A stretch of DNA of 64,000 nucleotides from Algoriphagus winogradskyi (GCF_900182815.1 NZ_FXUA01000003.1:676560-740559); one strand, 5' to 3'; counted from the stretch's first letter, positions 53,440-62,253 are shown. Notes: generated from the letters alone by a model not told the origin. Program-made: numbers and translations.

Positions 53440-54656
53440 TATTTCGCCAGGCTTTCGTATTGTAAGGAAGCCAAGATAAATGGACCAACTCCTTTGGGAT
53501 CATTCACCCGGATTTCTTCCCCTACATAATATTCATAAGATCCGTCGCGGTAAGGATTTCCACCCAAGCCAGCAACGCCACATACGTTGGTCAAACTGAT
53601 CCCGCCGTCAGCGTCTTCTCTTATAAACTCAGCCAGCATTCCTTCATACGCTTTCTTGCCTGCTGTAAAATCATCCTGGTCCAAATATCCTTTTTCCGCT
53701 CCTTTAAGCAGAAAGTAAGTGAACATCCCAGATGCTGAAGATTCCAGATAATTACCCTCACGGGTTCCTTGATCTACCACCTGATACCAAACTCCCTCTG
53801 GGGTTTGATAGCGCTGTATTCCTTTAGCCAGCTTCTGGGCAATCGCTATTATGTCATTCCTTTTTGGATGATCCTCTGGCAGAAAGTCCAGAACATCCAC
53901 CAGTGCCATTGCAAACCAGCCTATACTTCTTCCCCAGTAATTTGTGGAAAGTCCAGTTTCCGGGTCTGCCCATTTCTGTTCTTTACTTTCATCCCAAGCA
54001 TGGTGATACAAGCCCGTTTCCTCGCTGTATCCATATTTATCCATCAGCAAAATCTGATTTGCCACATCATCAAAAAGTGCTGGCTCATCAAAGGCAGTTG
54101 CATACTGCGCCAAAAACGGAGAACCCATGTAGAGGCCATCTAGCCACATTTGGTGCGGATAGATTTTTTTGTGCCAAAAACCATTCTCTTTGTTTCGAGG
54201 ATGAGTTCGCATTTGGTCACGCAACTCATCCACCGCCAGCTTATATTTTTGTTCACCCGACTCTTCGTACAGATTAATCAAAAACTTCCCACCATTTACT
54301 CGATCAATATTGAAATCAGACTTTTTATAAGTAAGAATATTTCCCGCACTGTCCACCATAAAGTCCGCAAACTTCTTCGTGTAATCGTAGAATCTTTGTT
54401 CGCCTTTCTGCTTCCAAACGGCCTGCATGGAAGACATGATCAGCCCGTGGGTGTATTCCCATTTAGGTTTCTGATTGAAATCAATAGTCCAACCTTCCGG
54501 ATTTCTAGCTATTTCGGAGTCAGCCATCCAGATGGAATAATCTTTCTTCGGAACACTTTCCACCTCAATATTTTCCACGGATTTTTCTGCCGAGCAGCCT
54601 AGCAAAAGTGCTCCTGACAACAGCACAAAAGAAGAGTTTTTGAGTAATTTTAGCAT
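53439..54656 (-). CDS. GH105 unsaturated rhamnogalacturonyl/galacturonyl hydrolase
   Basis: A 405-residue lipoprotein (signal ending LLLGC-SA) with the (alpha/alpha)6 barrel of the YteR family. The catalytic aspartate is in QMWLDGLYMGSPFL; YWGRSIGWFAMALVDVL and SSASGMFTYFLLKG are further family motifs. It cleaves unsaturated uronic acid from oligosaccharides made by pectate or rhamnogalacturonan lyases and yields 5-keto-4-deoxyuronate, the KduI substrate. Lyases must therefore be encoded elsewhere. Probably acts in the periplasm, before TRAP uptake. Confidence 0.93.
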   Translation of the reverse strand: MLKLLKNSSFVLLSGALLLGCSAEKSVENIEVESVPKKDYSIWMADSEIARNPEGWTIDFNQKPKWEYTHGLIMSSMQAVWKQKGEQRFYDYTKKFADFMVDSAGNILTYKKSDFNIDRVNGGKFLINLYEESGEQKYKLAVDELRDQMRTHPRNKENGFWHKKIYPHQMWLDGLYMGSPFLAQYATAFDEPALFDDVANQILLMDKYGYSEETGLYHHAWDESKEQKWADPETGLSTNYWGRSIGWFAMALVDVLDFLPEDHPKRNDIIAIAQKLAKGIQRYQTPEGVWYQVVDQGTREGNYLESSASGMFTYFLLKGAEKGYLDQDDFTAGKKAYEGMLAEFIREDADGGISLTNVCGVAGLGGNPYRDGSYEYYVGEEIRVNDPKGVGPFILASLQYESLAK

Positions 54657-54698
54657 TGCTTATTTAGGGTTTACTTGTTACTATTTAAAAGGTAGAGT

Positions 54699-56006
54699 TT
54701 ACTTTACTGATATTTTGAGTGGATTAGAAAGCTTGGAAATTTCCTCATCCAAATAATTTTTAAAATTCTCCTGAGAAGTAATCCCACCTGGCTCTTGCTC
54801 CCATGCCGCCAAAAAGTAATAACTCAACTTTTTGCTGCTGGAATCAAAAACCAAAATATGTGATAACTCATCTTCTGTTTCCTGTGTCAACTGGGAAGTC
54901 GGATAGATCACTGCGATTCCCAAATTATCTTCAGCTAAACTTTGTGGGCCATAAGTAGCTAAATAGCTATAGGATAGACTTGAATCGCTTTTTAGTACCA
55001 CGGCTTTCGCATCTTTAATCAAGCCAGTGGCAAAATTCTCAATTGAATTTGTGGACTCAAGATCTATTCTTGACAGTCTTGTACCTGAATGAATTGAGAT
55101 ATTGGATAGTATATCTGTTTTGCCGGTAGGTAGATCCCAACCAGAATAGCGGGTAAATATGGATGAGTAAACTGGTCCATTATTGGTGATTTCAGCATAC
55201 AAGCTATCCGTCACATCTACCCTCCGGGCTTTTCCCTCTTCGAAGGTTGCAATACTTCCCAACCCAAGAGTTTTTCCAACTTTGAGTACATCCATACCCC
55301 AATCTGACGGTTCGTGATACGAATCGAATCCATCCTGACCTACATCCTGCAAAACCGGTGTTTTTACTTTTTTACCAAAAACATCTATCCCATTTCTCCA
55401 ATCTAGGTAAAACCGGTACCCAACTAAATCGGACTCCCAACCCGGGCCTTCGTAGCGAATAAACCAGGAATGATCCGTATGCTCAGCTGGAACATGCAAG
55501 GAATCTACATTTTCAAAATAGCCTCCAAAGTACTCTCGATCTCTAAATTCTCCACCAAACTTATGAGAAAGCTCCGCCTGGGTTAGTTTTGGATAAGTTG
55601 GAGCAGTAGCTTCTCTTGATGCTTTGATTTCGATAGCTAACACTTGTTTTGCACCGATTTCAGGCAAGACGAAAAACAACCCCTTATCTTTTCCTTTTTT
55701 GTTAAGCTGAGAAGGTATTTCTTTTTGCCCTAAAAAAACGCGATAATTCAAGTGTTTAGAATCATCAAATCCATCTTTCAATACCTGATCTGAGATCAAG
55801 ATTTTTTCATTTGATCTGATAAGACCTATGGGATTTTCTATTGACAATTGGATCACATCATCTATTTCACTTGTTTCTCCCACTGCCCCTTTTTGCGTAC
55901 AACTCAATGCAACAAAAAAGAAAACACCACAGGTTACTGCTGAAATCATTTGCTTAAGCAGGCTGATTTTTTTATAAAGAATCATCATTATCACACTTAA
56001 TTTCAA
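54699..56006 (-). CDS. DUF4861-family lipoprotein
   Basis: A 435-residue protein. The start may be any of several ATGs near the N-terminus; a hydrophobic segment then ALSC indicates a lipoprotein signal. The body matches DUF4861: FGGEFRDREYFGGYFENVDSLHVPAEHTDHSWFIRYEGPGWESDLVGYRFYLDWRNGIDVFGK and WGMDVLKVGKTLGLGS. These proteins occur in pectin and rhamnogalacturonan loci of Bacteroidota; their activity is not known to me. First gene of the long minus-strand operon; a LacI-type operator lies 62 bp upstream. Confidence 0.85.
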   Translation of the reverse strand: MKLSVIMMILYKKISLLKQMISAVTCGVFFFVALSCTQKGAVGETSEIDDVIQLSIENPIGLIRSNEKILISDQVLKDGFDDSKHLNYRVFLGQKEIPSQLNKKGKDKGLFFVLPEIGAKQVLAIEIKASREATAPTYPKLTQAELSHKFGGEFRDREYFGGYFENVDSLHVPAEHTDHSWFIRYEGPGWESDLVGYRFYLDWRNGIDVFGKKVKTPVLQDVGQDGFDSYHEPSDWGMDVLKVGKTLGLGSIATFEEGKARRVDVTDSLYAEITNNGPVYSSIFTRYSGWDLPTGKTDILSNISIHSGTRLSRIDLESTNSIENFATGLIKDAKAVVLKSDSSLSYSYLATYGPQSLAEDNLGIAVIYPTSQLTQETEDELSHILVFDSSSKKLSYYFLAAWEQEPGGITSQENFKNYLDEEISKLSNPLKISVK

Positions 56007-56067
56007 TATGTTAGAGAAATAAACTGTTTCACATCTACTAGACTACTCATGCCAAATTTCCGACAAT

Positions 56068-56087
56068 TTGAGCAATCGATTGCATAT
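56068..56087. promoter_or_regulatory. LacI-type operator upstream of the DUF4861 operon
   Basis: TTGAGCAATCGATTGCATAT, with the perfect 12-bp palindromic core GCAATCGATTGC (56072-56083). It matches the 45780 palindrome at its core and lies in the divergent region between DUF4861 and kduI. Confidence 0.75.
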
Positions 56088-56243
56088 TAAAAATAAAAAA
56101 AATAATAAAAAATTTTATGTATGTAATATTATTTAATTATGAATTAATTCAGCCTATTTTTAGAGTAGTACAGAATACTAGTTTGTCTTACCTCCAGAAA
56201 CGAATGACAAAACTCATATTTGATTTTGAAAAATAACCTTATA

Positions 56244-56263
56244 TTGCGCAAACGATTACACAT
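56244..56263. promoter_or_regulatory. LacI-type operator upstream of kduI
   Basis: TTGCGCAAACGATTACACAT, identical to the 45780 site over the left half except for one central base and degenerate on the right. Ends 8 bp before the kduI ATG. Confidence 0.7.
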
Positions 56264-56271
56264 AGACCTTT

Positions 56272-57111
56272 ATGAGTACTACTATTGAAACACGGTATTC
56301 CTCACACCCTGAGGACTTCAAAAAATACCCCACCCAAGAAATTCGCGACAAATTTCTGATCGAGAATATTTTCATCCCCAATCAAATTACTGGAATCTAC
56401 ACGATGGAGGACAGGTTGATTGTAGGAGGCATCCACCCGGTGGACAAACCACTTCAACTGGAATCTGTAGACCAACTGAAGGCTCCCTATTTTCTGGAAA
56501 GAAGAGAAATCGGTATTATCAATGTAGGTGCAGGATGCATTATTGATGTCGATGGCGAATCCATTAACCTTGGACACAAGGAAGCACTTTATATAGGTAA
56601 GGGGATTGCTCAGGTGACCTTCCATCCTGCTTCTGAAGGCGAGACCTTACTCTATTTTAATTCCGCTCCGGCACATTGCTCCTACCCAACTAGAAAAATA
56701 ACTCAGGAAGATGCGGAAGTGGTCACACTAGGCTCTTTGGAAAACTCCAATCACAGAACGATCTATAAGCTTTTGGTAAATTCTGTAGTGGACACCTGTC
56801 AATTGCAGATGGGCATGACCGAATTGAAACCTGGCTCAGTATGGAATACTATGCCTGCGCACGTGCATGATAGAAGGATGGAAGCGTATTTCTACTTTGA
56901 CCTGAAAGAAGAAAATGTGGTATCTCATTACATGGGTGCTCCAGAAGAGACAAGACATATCTGGATGAAAAATCATCAGGCTGTCATCTCGCCAGTTTGG
57001 TCTATTCATAGTGGCGCGGGAACCTCAAACTACACCTTTATCTGGGGTATGGCAGGTGAAAACATGGACTATGGTGACATGGACATGGTGAAACCTTCAG
57101 AATTAAGATAA
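56272..57111 (+). CDS. kduI: 5-keto-4-deoxyuronate isomerase
   Basis: Isomerises 5-keto-4-deoxyuronate (from GH105) to 2,5-diketo-3-deoxygluconate. 279 residues, full length, cupin-type enzyme. Metal-ligand region MPAHVHDRRMEAYFYFDL with two histidines and glutamate, and C-terminal SPVWSIHSGAGTSNYTFIWGMAGENMDYGDMD with a further histidine. Cytoplasmic. First gene of kduI-kduD-lacI-uxaB; 11 bp to kduD. Confidence 0.96.
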   Translation: MSTTIETRYSSHPEDFKKYPTQEIRDKFLIENIFIPNQITGIYTMEDRLIVGGIHPVDKPLQLESVDQLKAPYFLERREIGIINVGAGCIIDVDGESINLGHKEALYIGKGIAQVTFHPASEGETLLYFNSAPAHCSYPTRKITQEDAEVVTLGSLENSNHRTIYKLLVNSVVDTCQLQMGMTELKPGSVWNTMPAHVHDRRMEAYFYFDLKEENVVSHYMGAPEETRHIWMKNHQAVISPVWSIHSGAGTSNYTFIWGMAGENMDYGDMDMVKPSELR

Positions 57112-57122
57112 ATCCAAACTAC

Positions 57123-57908
57123 ATGAAACCGAACTTTGAACTTAAAGGTAAGATTGCGCTGGTCACAGGCGCAACTCACGGCCTTGGCATGGCCATGGCA
57201 AAAGCCCTGGCTCATCAAGGAGCAACTTTAGTCATAAACGGACATACCCCCGCAAAAATGGAAGCTGCTATCGAAGCATATGCTTCGGAGGAGATTTTGG
57301 CGCATCCCTATTTATTTGATGTAAGCGATGCAAAAGCAGTAGATGCCGCCATTTCAAAAATCGAGGCAGAAGTCGGAGAAATAGACATTTTGGTCAATAA
57401 TGCTGGAATGATCCAACGGGTACCCGCTTTAGAAATGGATCCTGAAGACTTTCGAAAAGTAGTGGATATAGATCTGGTATCACCTTTTATCGTTTCCCAG
57501 CGAGTAGCGAAGACCATGGTGAAAAATGGCCAGGGAAAAATCATCAATATTTGCTCTATGATGAGCGAACTTGGACGCAATACCGTCAGTGCATATGCCG
57601 CTGCAAAGGGCGGTTTGAAAATGCTCACCCGAAACCTGGCTACAGAATGGGCTAAATACAACATTCAGGTTAACGGAATAGGACCTGGCTATTTTGCCAC
57701 TGAGCAAACAGCTCCAATACGGGTGGATGGACATCCTTTCAATGAATTCATAGTCAATCGTACACCAGCGGGTCGCTGGGGAGATCCAGATGACCTTGGA
57801 GGCACTGTTGTTTTCTTAGCCAGCAAAGCCAGTGATTTCGTAAATGGGCAAATCATCTATGTAGACGGGGGAATCCTCGCTACTATAGGCAAACCAGCCG
57901 GTGAATAG
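57123..57908 (+). CDS. kduD: 2-keto-3-deoxygluconate dehydrogenase KduD
   Basis: SDR enzyme of 261 residues that reduces the KduI product to 2-keto-3-deoxygluconate. Cofactor motif TGATHGLGMAMA, NNAGMIQR, catalytic serine in NICSMMSELG and Tyr/Lys in SAYAAAKGG. C-terminal VNGQIIYVDGG is the classical SDR tail. Position directly after kduI makes KduD far more likely than a generic SDR. Confidence 0.94.
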   Translation: MKPNFELKGKIALVTGATHGLGMAMAKALAHQGATLVINGHTPAKMEAAIEAYASEEILAHPYLFDVSDAKAVDAAISKIEAEVGEIDILVNNAGMIQRVPALEMDPEDFRKVVDIDLVSPFIVSQRVAKTMVKNGQGKIINICSMMSELGRNTVSAYAAAKGGLKMLTRNLATEWAKYNIQVNGIGPGYFATEQTAPIRVDGHPFNEFIVNRTPAGRWGDPDDLGGTVVFLASKASDFVNGQIIYVDGGILATIGKPAGE

Positions 57909-57953
57909 TTATCTTAGAATTTCCATCCACTTGTTTCACCACTAACCTAGAAA

Positions 57954-58988
57954 ATGAGAAACGGGAAAACCACCATTCATGATATTGCTGAAAAGCTACA
58001 GGTAACTGCTTCTACTGTCTCTAGAGCATTGAACAATAACCCTAGAATTTCAGATGCTACCAAGAAAAGAGTCCAAAAAGCTGCAAAAGAGTTAAACTAT
58101 CAGCCTAATAATATTGCTTCTGCTCTGAGAAGTGGCAGGAGTAAACTCATTGGCGTAGTAGTCCCTACTGCAAATAGGAACTTTTTCTCCTCCGTTATTA
58201 GAGGCATAGAAGAAATTGCCAATTCCCTTAATTATAAGGTAGTGATTTCGCAGTCCTATGATGACTATGAAAAAGAGATGCAAACAATTGAAGCTTTGCT
58301 GAATGTGCAGGTGGATGGAGTAATTGCTTCAATCGGTAAGACCACAGAAAATGTTGACCATTTTAAGAAAGTTATAAAAAAGGGCATTCCTCTGGTACTA
58401 TTCGATAGAGTGACCAATGAACTGGATGTGAGCCAAGTGGTGATTGACGATTATTTCGGTGCCTTCCAAGCTACCGAGCACCTGATCCAAGAAGGATGTA
58501 AGCGTATTGTGCATTTCTCCAACTCCCAAAACATCAACATCTATAAGGAACGAAAAAGAGGCTACGAGGACGCTTTATTGAAGCATGGAATTCCCGTAGA
58601 TCCAGAATTGATAATCTTTAGCAAGCTTCAACTTGAAGATGGCAGACGATGCATGCAGGAAATAATTGACAGCAAAATAATTTTTGATGCGGTATTCTCA
58701 TCTTCAGATTATTCGATCATGGGTGCAATGCAAGTACTAAAGGAAAATGGCTATAAACTTCCTCAAGATGTGAAATTAGTCGGCTTTGGTGACGAGCCAT
58801 TCACTTCGTTTACCGAACCTACGCTTACTACGGTAAATCAAAAAAGTATTCCCATGGGAAATATCACAGCAGAAACTTTCTTTGAAATCCTCAATCAAAA
58901 GGATCAAAGCAATACGCTTTCTAAAAGAACCATCCTCAAACCTGAGCTCATCATTCGAAACTCGTCTCTCAATACACAGAAGAAATAA
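57954..58988 (+). CDS. LacI-family transcriptional regulator of the pectin island
   Basis: A 344-residue repressor with the N-terminal LacI helix-turn-helix (TTIHDIAEKLQVTASTVSRALNNNPRISDATKKRV), hinge AAKELNYQPN, and a periplasmic-binding-like effector domain (IGVVVPTANRNFFSSVIRGIEEIA, VVLFDR-type segment PLVLFDRVTNELDVSQVVIDDYFGAFQATEHLI). Located between kduD and uxaB. The palindromes at 45780, 56068 and 56244 have LacI geometry and are its best candidate targets; the inducer is likely a uronate or KDG-pathway intermediate. Confidence 0.93.
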   Translation: MRNGKTTIHDIAEKLQVTASTVSRALNNNPRISDATKKRVQKAAKELNYQPNNIASALRSGRSKLIGVVVPTANRNFFSSVIRGIEEIANSLNYKVVISQSYDDYEKEMQTIEALLNVQVDGVIASIGKTTENVDHFKKVIKKGIPLVLFDRVTNELDVSQVVIDDYFGAFQATEHLIQEGCKRIVHFSNSQNINIYKERKRGYEDALLKHGIPVDPELIIFSKLQLEDGRRCMQEIIDSKIIFDAVFSSSDYSIMGAMQVLKENGYKLPQDVKLVGFGDEPFTSFTEPTLTTVNQKSIPMGNITAETFFEILNQKDQSNTLSKRTILKPELIIRNSSLNTQKK

Positions 58989-59012
58989 CAGCTCTCCGAA
59001 ATCATACTTTTC

Positions 59013-60428
59013 ATGCAATCTCTCTCAAAATCTTCTATAGCTTCATCCCCACGTCCAGTTAAAATCCTTCAATTTGGAAATGGAAATTTCCTTAGAGGAT
59101 TTACGGATTGGATGATTGAAAAATCAAACCAAGCTGGTGCTTTTAACGGTGACATACACATCGTCCAAGTGCATAGTAAGTCGGGTAGTAATCCAATGAA
59201 GGACCAAGACTGCCTTTTTCATGTGATCGAACAGGGGTTAAAAAAAGGGGAGCTAGTTCAGGAATCTACACTTGTCAAAAGTGTGGCCGGAATCACCAAT
59301 GTGTTTGAAAACTACCAGGAATACCTAGAGCTAGGTGAAAATCCAGATTTACGTTTTATAGTTTCTAATACTACAGAAGCCGGAATCGTCTTTGATCAAA
59401 CTGATCACTCAGCAGATAGCATTTCCAAAACTTTCCCCGGAAAACTTACAGCATTGCTTTACCATCGCTTTAAAACTTTCGATGGGGATGCTTCAAAAGG
59501 CCTGATTTTCCTCCCATGCGAATTGATCGAAGGAAATGGAGAAGCACTAAAAGAGTGTATTCAGAAGTACATTTCTTTCTGGAAGTTGCCTGCAGAGTTT
59601 TCGGAGTGGATTGATTGGAAAAATATATTCTGCAATACGCTGGTAGATAGAATTGTCCCAGGCTTCCCGAAGGGTTCAATAGAAGAAATTCAAGAGAAAA
59701 TCGGTTACAAAGATGACATGGCTGTGATGGTAGAGCCCTATCACTTTTGGGCAATCGAAGGAGCTAAAACAGTAAAGGAAGAATTTCCGCTAGATAAGGC
59801 TGGACTGAATGTGAAATTTGTGGACAACCTCGCTCCTTTTCGCACTCAAAAAGTCAGAATTCTCAATGGCGGCCATACTTCTATGGTGCCTTATGGCTAT
59901 CTGAAAGGCCTAAGAACTGTAAGAGAAGCGGTGGAAAGTCCTGAAATTGGTGAGTTTTTAAGGAAAGCAATTTTCGAAGAAATCATTCCTACGCTTAATA
60001 TGCCTCAGGATGAATTGGAACAGTTTGCAAATGACGTGTTAGAGCGATTTGCGAATCCATTTATCGTGCATGAATTGAAGTCCATCGCGTTGAACAGTAT
60101 TTCCAAATTCAAAGTCCGGGTACTTCCTTCTTTACTTGCTTATTATGAATTGAAAAAAGCATGGCCAGAAAAACTAACTCTTTCCTTCGCTGCACTTCTG
60201 GTCTTTTATAAAGGAAATTACAATGGAGTAGAAATTCCAGTCAATGACAATCCAACGTTAATGGCTGAATTCAATTCGGCTTGGTCGCTTGGTAGCACAA
60301 AAGAAGTAGTGGAAAAGCTTTTGAGTGAGAGAGATTATTGGGGAGAGGATCTAAGAAGTTACGAAGGCTTAGTAGAATCTGTAACCAAAGCTGTTGACCA
60401 ATTACTCATTTCTTCACCCAAACCCTAG
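59013..60428 (+). CDS. uxaB: tagaturonate reductase (altronate oxidoreductase)
   Basis: NADH-dependent polyol-dehydrogenase-family enzyme that reduces tagaturonate to altronate, the UxaA substrate. 471 residues. The N-terminal Rossmann segment is VKILQFGNGNFLRGFTDWMIEK; further family motifs are VSNTTEAGIVF, FCNTLVDRIVPGFP, VEPYHFWAIEG and RKVRILNGGHTSMVPYGYL-like (QKVRILNGGHTSM). The uronate isomerase UxaC, which would supply tagaturonate, is not in the window. The stop lies inside the 3' end of the convergent MtfA fragment. Confidence 0.93.
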   Translation: MQSLSKSSIASSPRPVKILQFGNGNFLRGFTDWMIEKSNQAGAFNGDIHIVQVHSKSGSNPMKDQDCLFHVIEQGLKKGELVQESTLVKSVAGITNVFENYQEYLELGENPDLRFIVSNTTEAGIVFDQTDHSADSISKTFPGKLTALLYHRFKTFDGDASKGLIFLPCELIEGNGEALKECIQKYISFWKLPAEFSEWIDWKNIFCNTLVDRIVPGFPKGSIEEIQEKIGYKDDMAVMVEPYHFWAIEGAKTVKEEFPLDKAGLNVKFVDNLAPFRTQKVRILNGGHTSMVPYGYLKGLRTVREAVESPEIGEFLRKAIFEEIIPTLNMPQDELEQFANDVLERFANPFIVHELKSIALNSISKFKVRVLPSLLAYYELKKAWPEKLTLSFAALLVFYKGNYNGVEIPVNDNPTLMAEFNSAWSLGSTKEVVEKLLSERDYWGEDLRSYEGLVESVTKAVDQLLISSPKP

Positions 60429-60747
60429 GATCCTGCCGCATCAATCTCACCAATGTCCCATAAAGCACTGGATTATAATCAAAAAACTCATGTGGCTTTT
60501 CAAAGAAGGTCTCTAATGCCACAGCAAAAAATTCATCATCGTCAATGCCGGCATTTATCCTAAAAACAGTTAGCTCTCCTGATTTAATTTTCCTTATTTC
60601 TACTGAAGCTATCTCCTGAAATGCGTCGTACACTTCAGGGTTGAAAAACTCGCATTCATCATTATAGTATATCTGATTTTTCAGTTTGAGGGCATGAACT
60701 ACTTCATGAATACCGAGATTGACTTCATCCTTCTGACTTTGCCTTTC
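60406..60747 (-). pseudogene. 3' fragment of an MtfA-like zinc peptidase
   Basis: The frame opens right after a TGA (60748-60750) and has no usable start before residue 39. It encodes NLGIHEVVHALKLKN, keeping the HExxH zinc motif, then IDDDEFFAVALETFFEKP and NPVLYGTLVRLMRQDP, which are conserved in the MtfA/M90 family. The N-terminal half of the enzyme is missing, and the upstream sequence is instead the end of a lipocalin-like gene. An ATG at 60633 exists but would remove the active site. Overlaps the end of uxaB by 23 bp. Confidence 0.75.
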
Positions 60748-61015
60748 TCACAAATATATATCTTGATCTAGTTACCTTACCAATAATAATCGCACTGAAA
60801 ATCAAAGAATCCTGAGAAGCCTTCCTCAGAAAATATTCCCTATTATAGTTTCTATCAATTTCTCTAACATATATGGTATCTCCAATTAATTTCCATATAG
60901 CTCTTCTATGTGCTATACGCAAGCCATCTATATCAGCATAATACATAGTGTCTTTTTTGAATTCATAAGTAGTACTGTCAAGGGCTAATTGAAATTTTTG
61001 ATCAGCTAAAGATTG
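60725..61015 (-). pseudogene. 3' fragment of a second lipocalin-like gene
   Basis: Reads SQSLADQKFQLALDSTTYEF then KKDTMYYADIDGLRIAHRRAIWKLIGDTIYVREIDRNYNRE-type sequence to the stop at 60725. It is clearly paralogous to the intact gene at 62903-63340, at roughly three-quarters identity over the first 58 bases compared. The 5' half, including signal peptide and GKW motif, is absent; the junction with the C39 transporter gene is at 61005-61015. An internal ATG would give only 73 residues. Confidence 0.75.
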
Positions 61016-61736
61016 CGATATTAAGGTCTTTACTCTGCTGTATTAATTCTGTGGACTTTAAAAATGCGACTACTGATCTGGCGGCTAATAGTACTGTGAC
61101 AAGCCCCAAACCCAATATCAACTTTTCCCAGTGCTTTTCAGGTAAAATCTCAATAATTAACTTCTGGGAAAATATCCCAACAGACAATCCAAATAAGGTC
61201 ATTAATAATCCCAGAAAACCCGAAATCAATAGGATTGGCATATCCTCTTTGACCAAACTCAAAAGCCATTCCCTCTTGCCTTTTTCCTGCAATTTTTGGA
61301 TTATAAAGGACTCCCCTGGTGTGCAAAGCAACAATGCCTTGCTTAACCATACCTCACTAAGTTCTTTTGGAGTATAAATAACAACTCCCTTTGATGGGTC
61401 AATACAAGTGATTTTTTCGTTTTCCCATGAGAAGCAAACAATGTAATGGCTGAGTTTACCTCCAATGACCACATGCATGATAGCAGGAGTTTCCAATTCT
61501 TTAAGCCGCTCAATACCATCCACCCGAAATGCATCAGAGGTCATCCCTATTCTGGCGGCAGCTTCGGACAAACCAAGCATCGTAGTACCTCCAATAGCAG
61601 TTCCACTAAATTCCCTTAACTGCTCTAAACTGGAATGACCTCCAAAGAATTTTATCACGGAAGCCAGACAGGCCACGCCACAATCGCTGCTGCTTTGTTG
61701 TCTTACAAAATATTGTTCGATGTTCCTAATCTCCAT
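61002..61736 (-). pseudogene. truncated C39-peptidase ABC exporter (bacteriocin/RiPP type)
   Basis: Peptidase-containing ABC transporter cut off after 244 residues; full-length members have about 700-730. The C39 peptidase domain (about 5-140) is intact: oxyanion Q13, catalytic C19 in SSDCGVACLASV, H97 in LSHYIVCF and D113 in CIDPSKG. Two transmembrane helices follow (about 160-190 and 205-225), then SKDLNIAIFS and a stop. The remaining helices and the ATPase are missing. These proteins cleave double-glycine leaders while exporting peptides. Whether the peptidase domain still works alone is unknown. It overlaps the thioredoxin-like gene by 11 bp. Confidence 0.8.
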
Positions 61737-62247
61737 TCACTTCCGCTATGGCGTCCTTCAGTTCCTGCATATTGAAAGTGCCCATAAATTCCTTTACCAA
61801 CTTTCCTTCGGTGTCATAGAGAAAAGTTGCTGGTGTTCCAGGGAGTTTAAATGCATGGGCAAACTGAAAAAGCGTGTCAGAAAGAAAAACAACATTTTCC
61901 AATTTTTCCAAGTGGTTGGACTCCTTAAATCCCCTGATTTCAGCAACTGGCTCTGAGAAAATAAAAATAAAATCAAGGTTCTCCCTATCCTGAAAATGGG
62001 TTACCAATAGCTCCGCCTCGGACTGGCAAAGCGGACAGGTGGAGTTAAAGTAAACAACCAAGGAAAGACTTCTCCCAATTAGAGTGGAGAGGTTCACCGA
62101 TTTTTCATCCAGAGAAGAAAACTCGATGGACGGAATAGATTGATGGATTTCCGCCAAAACCTTCTTTTCGTCCATTCTTTTCCAGGTCAACAGCGCTCCT
62201 AACAATACCAAAAAAATAAGTAATCCAAAAAAAATATATTTGCCCAT
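61726..62247 (-). CDS. membrane-anchored thioredoxin-like protein (TlpA/AhpC-TSA type) with CPLC
   Basis: A 173-residue protein with one N-terminal transmembrane helix (residues 4-22) and a periplasmic thioredoxin fold. The redox motif is C71-P-L-C74 (VVYFNSTCPLCQSEAELL) and the cis-proline is in LPGTPATFLYD. CPLC is unusual for TlpA proteins (usually WCxPC). Located between the membrane protein and the exporter, it may form or isomerise the disulfide in the secreted two-cysteine peptide. Confidence 0.85.
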   Translation of the reverse strand: MGKYIFFGLLIFLVLLGALLTWKRMDEKKVLAEIHQSIPSIEFSSLDEKSVNLSTLIGRSLSLVVYFNSTCPLCQSEAELLVTHFQDRENLDFIFIFSEPVAEIRGFKESNHLEKLENVVFLSDTLFQFAHAFKLPGTPATFLYDTEGKLVKEFMGTFNMQELKDAIAEVNGD

Positions 62248-62253
62248 AGATCC

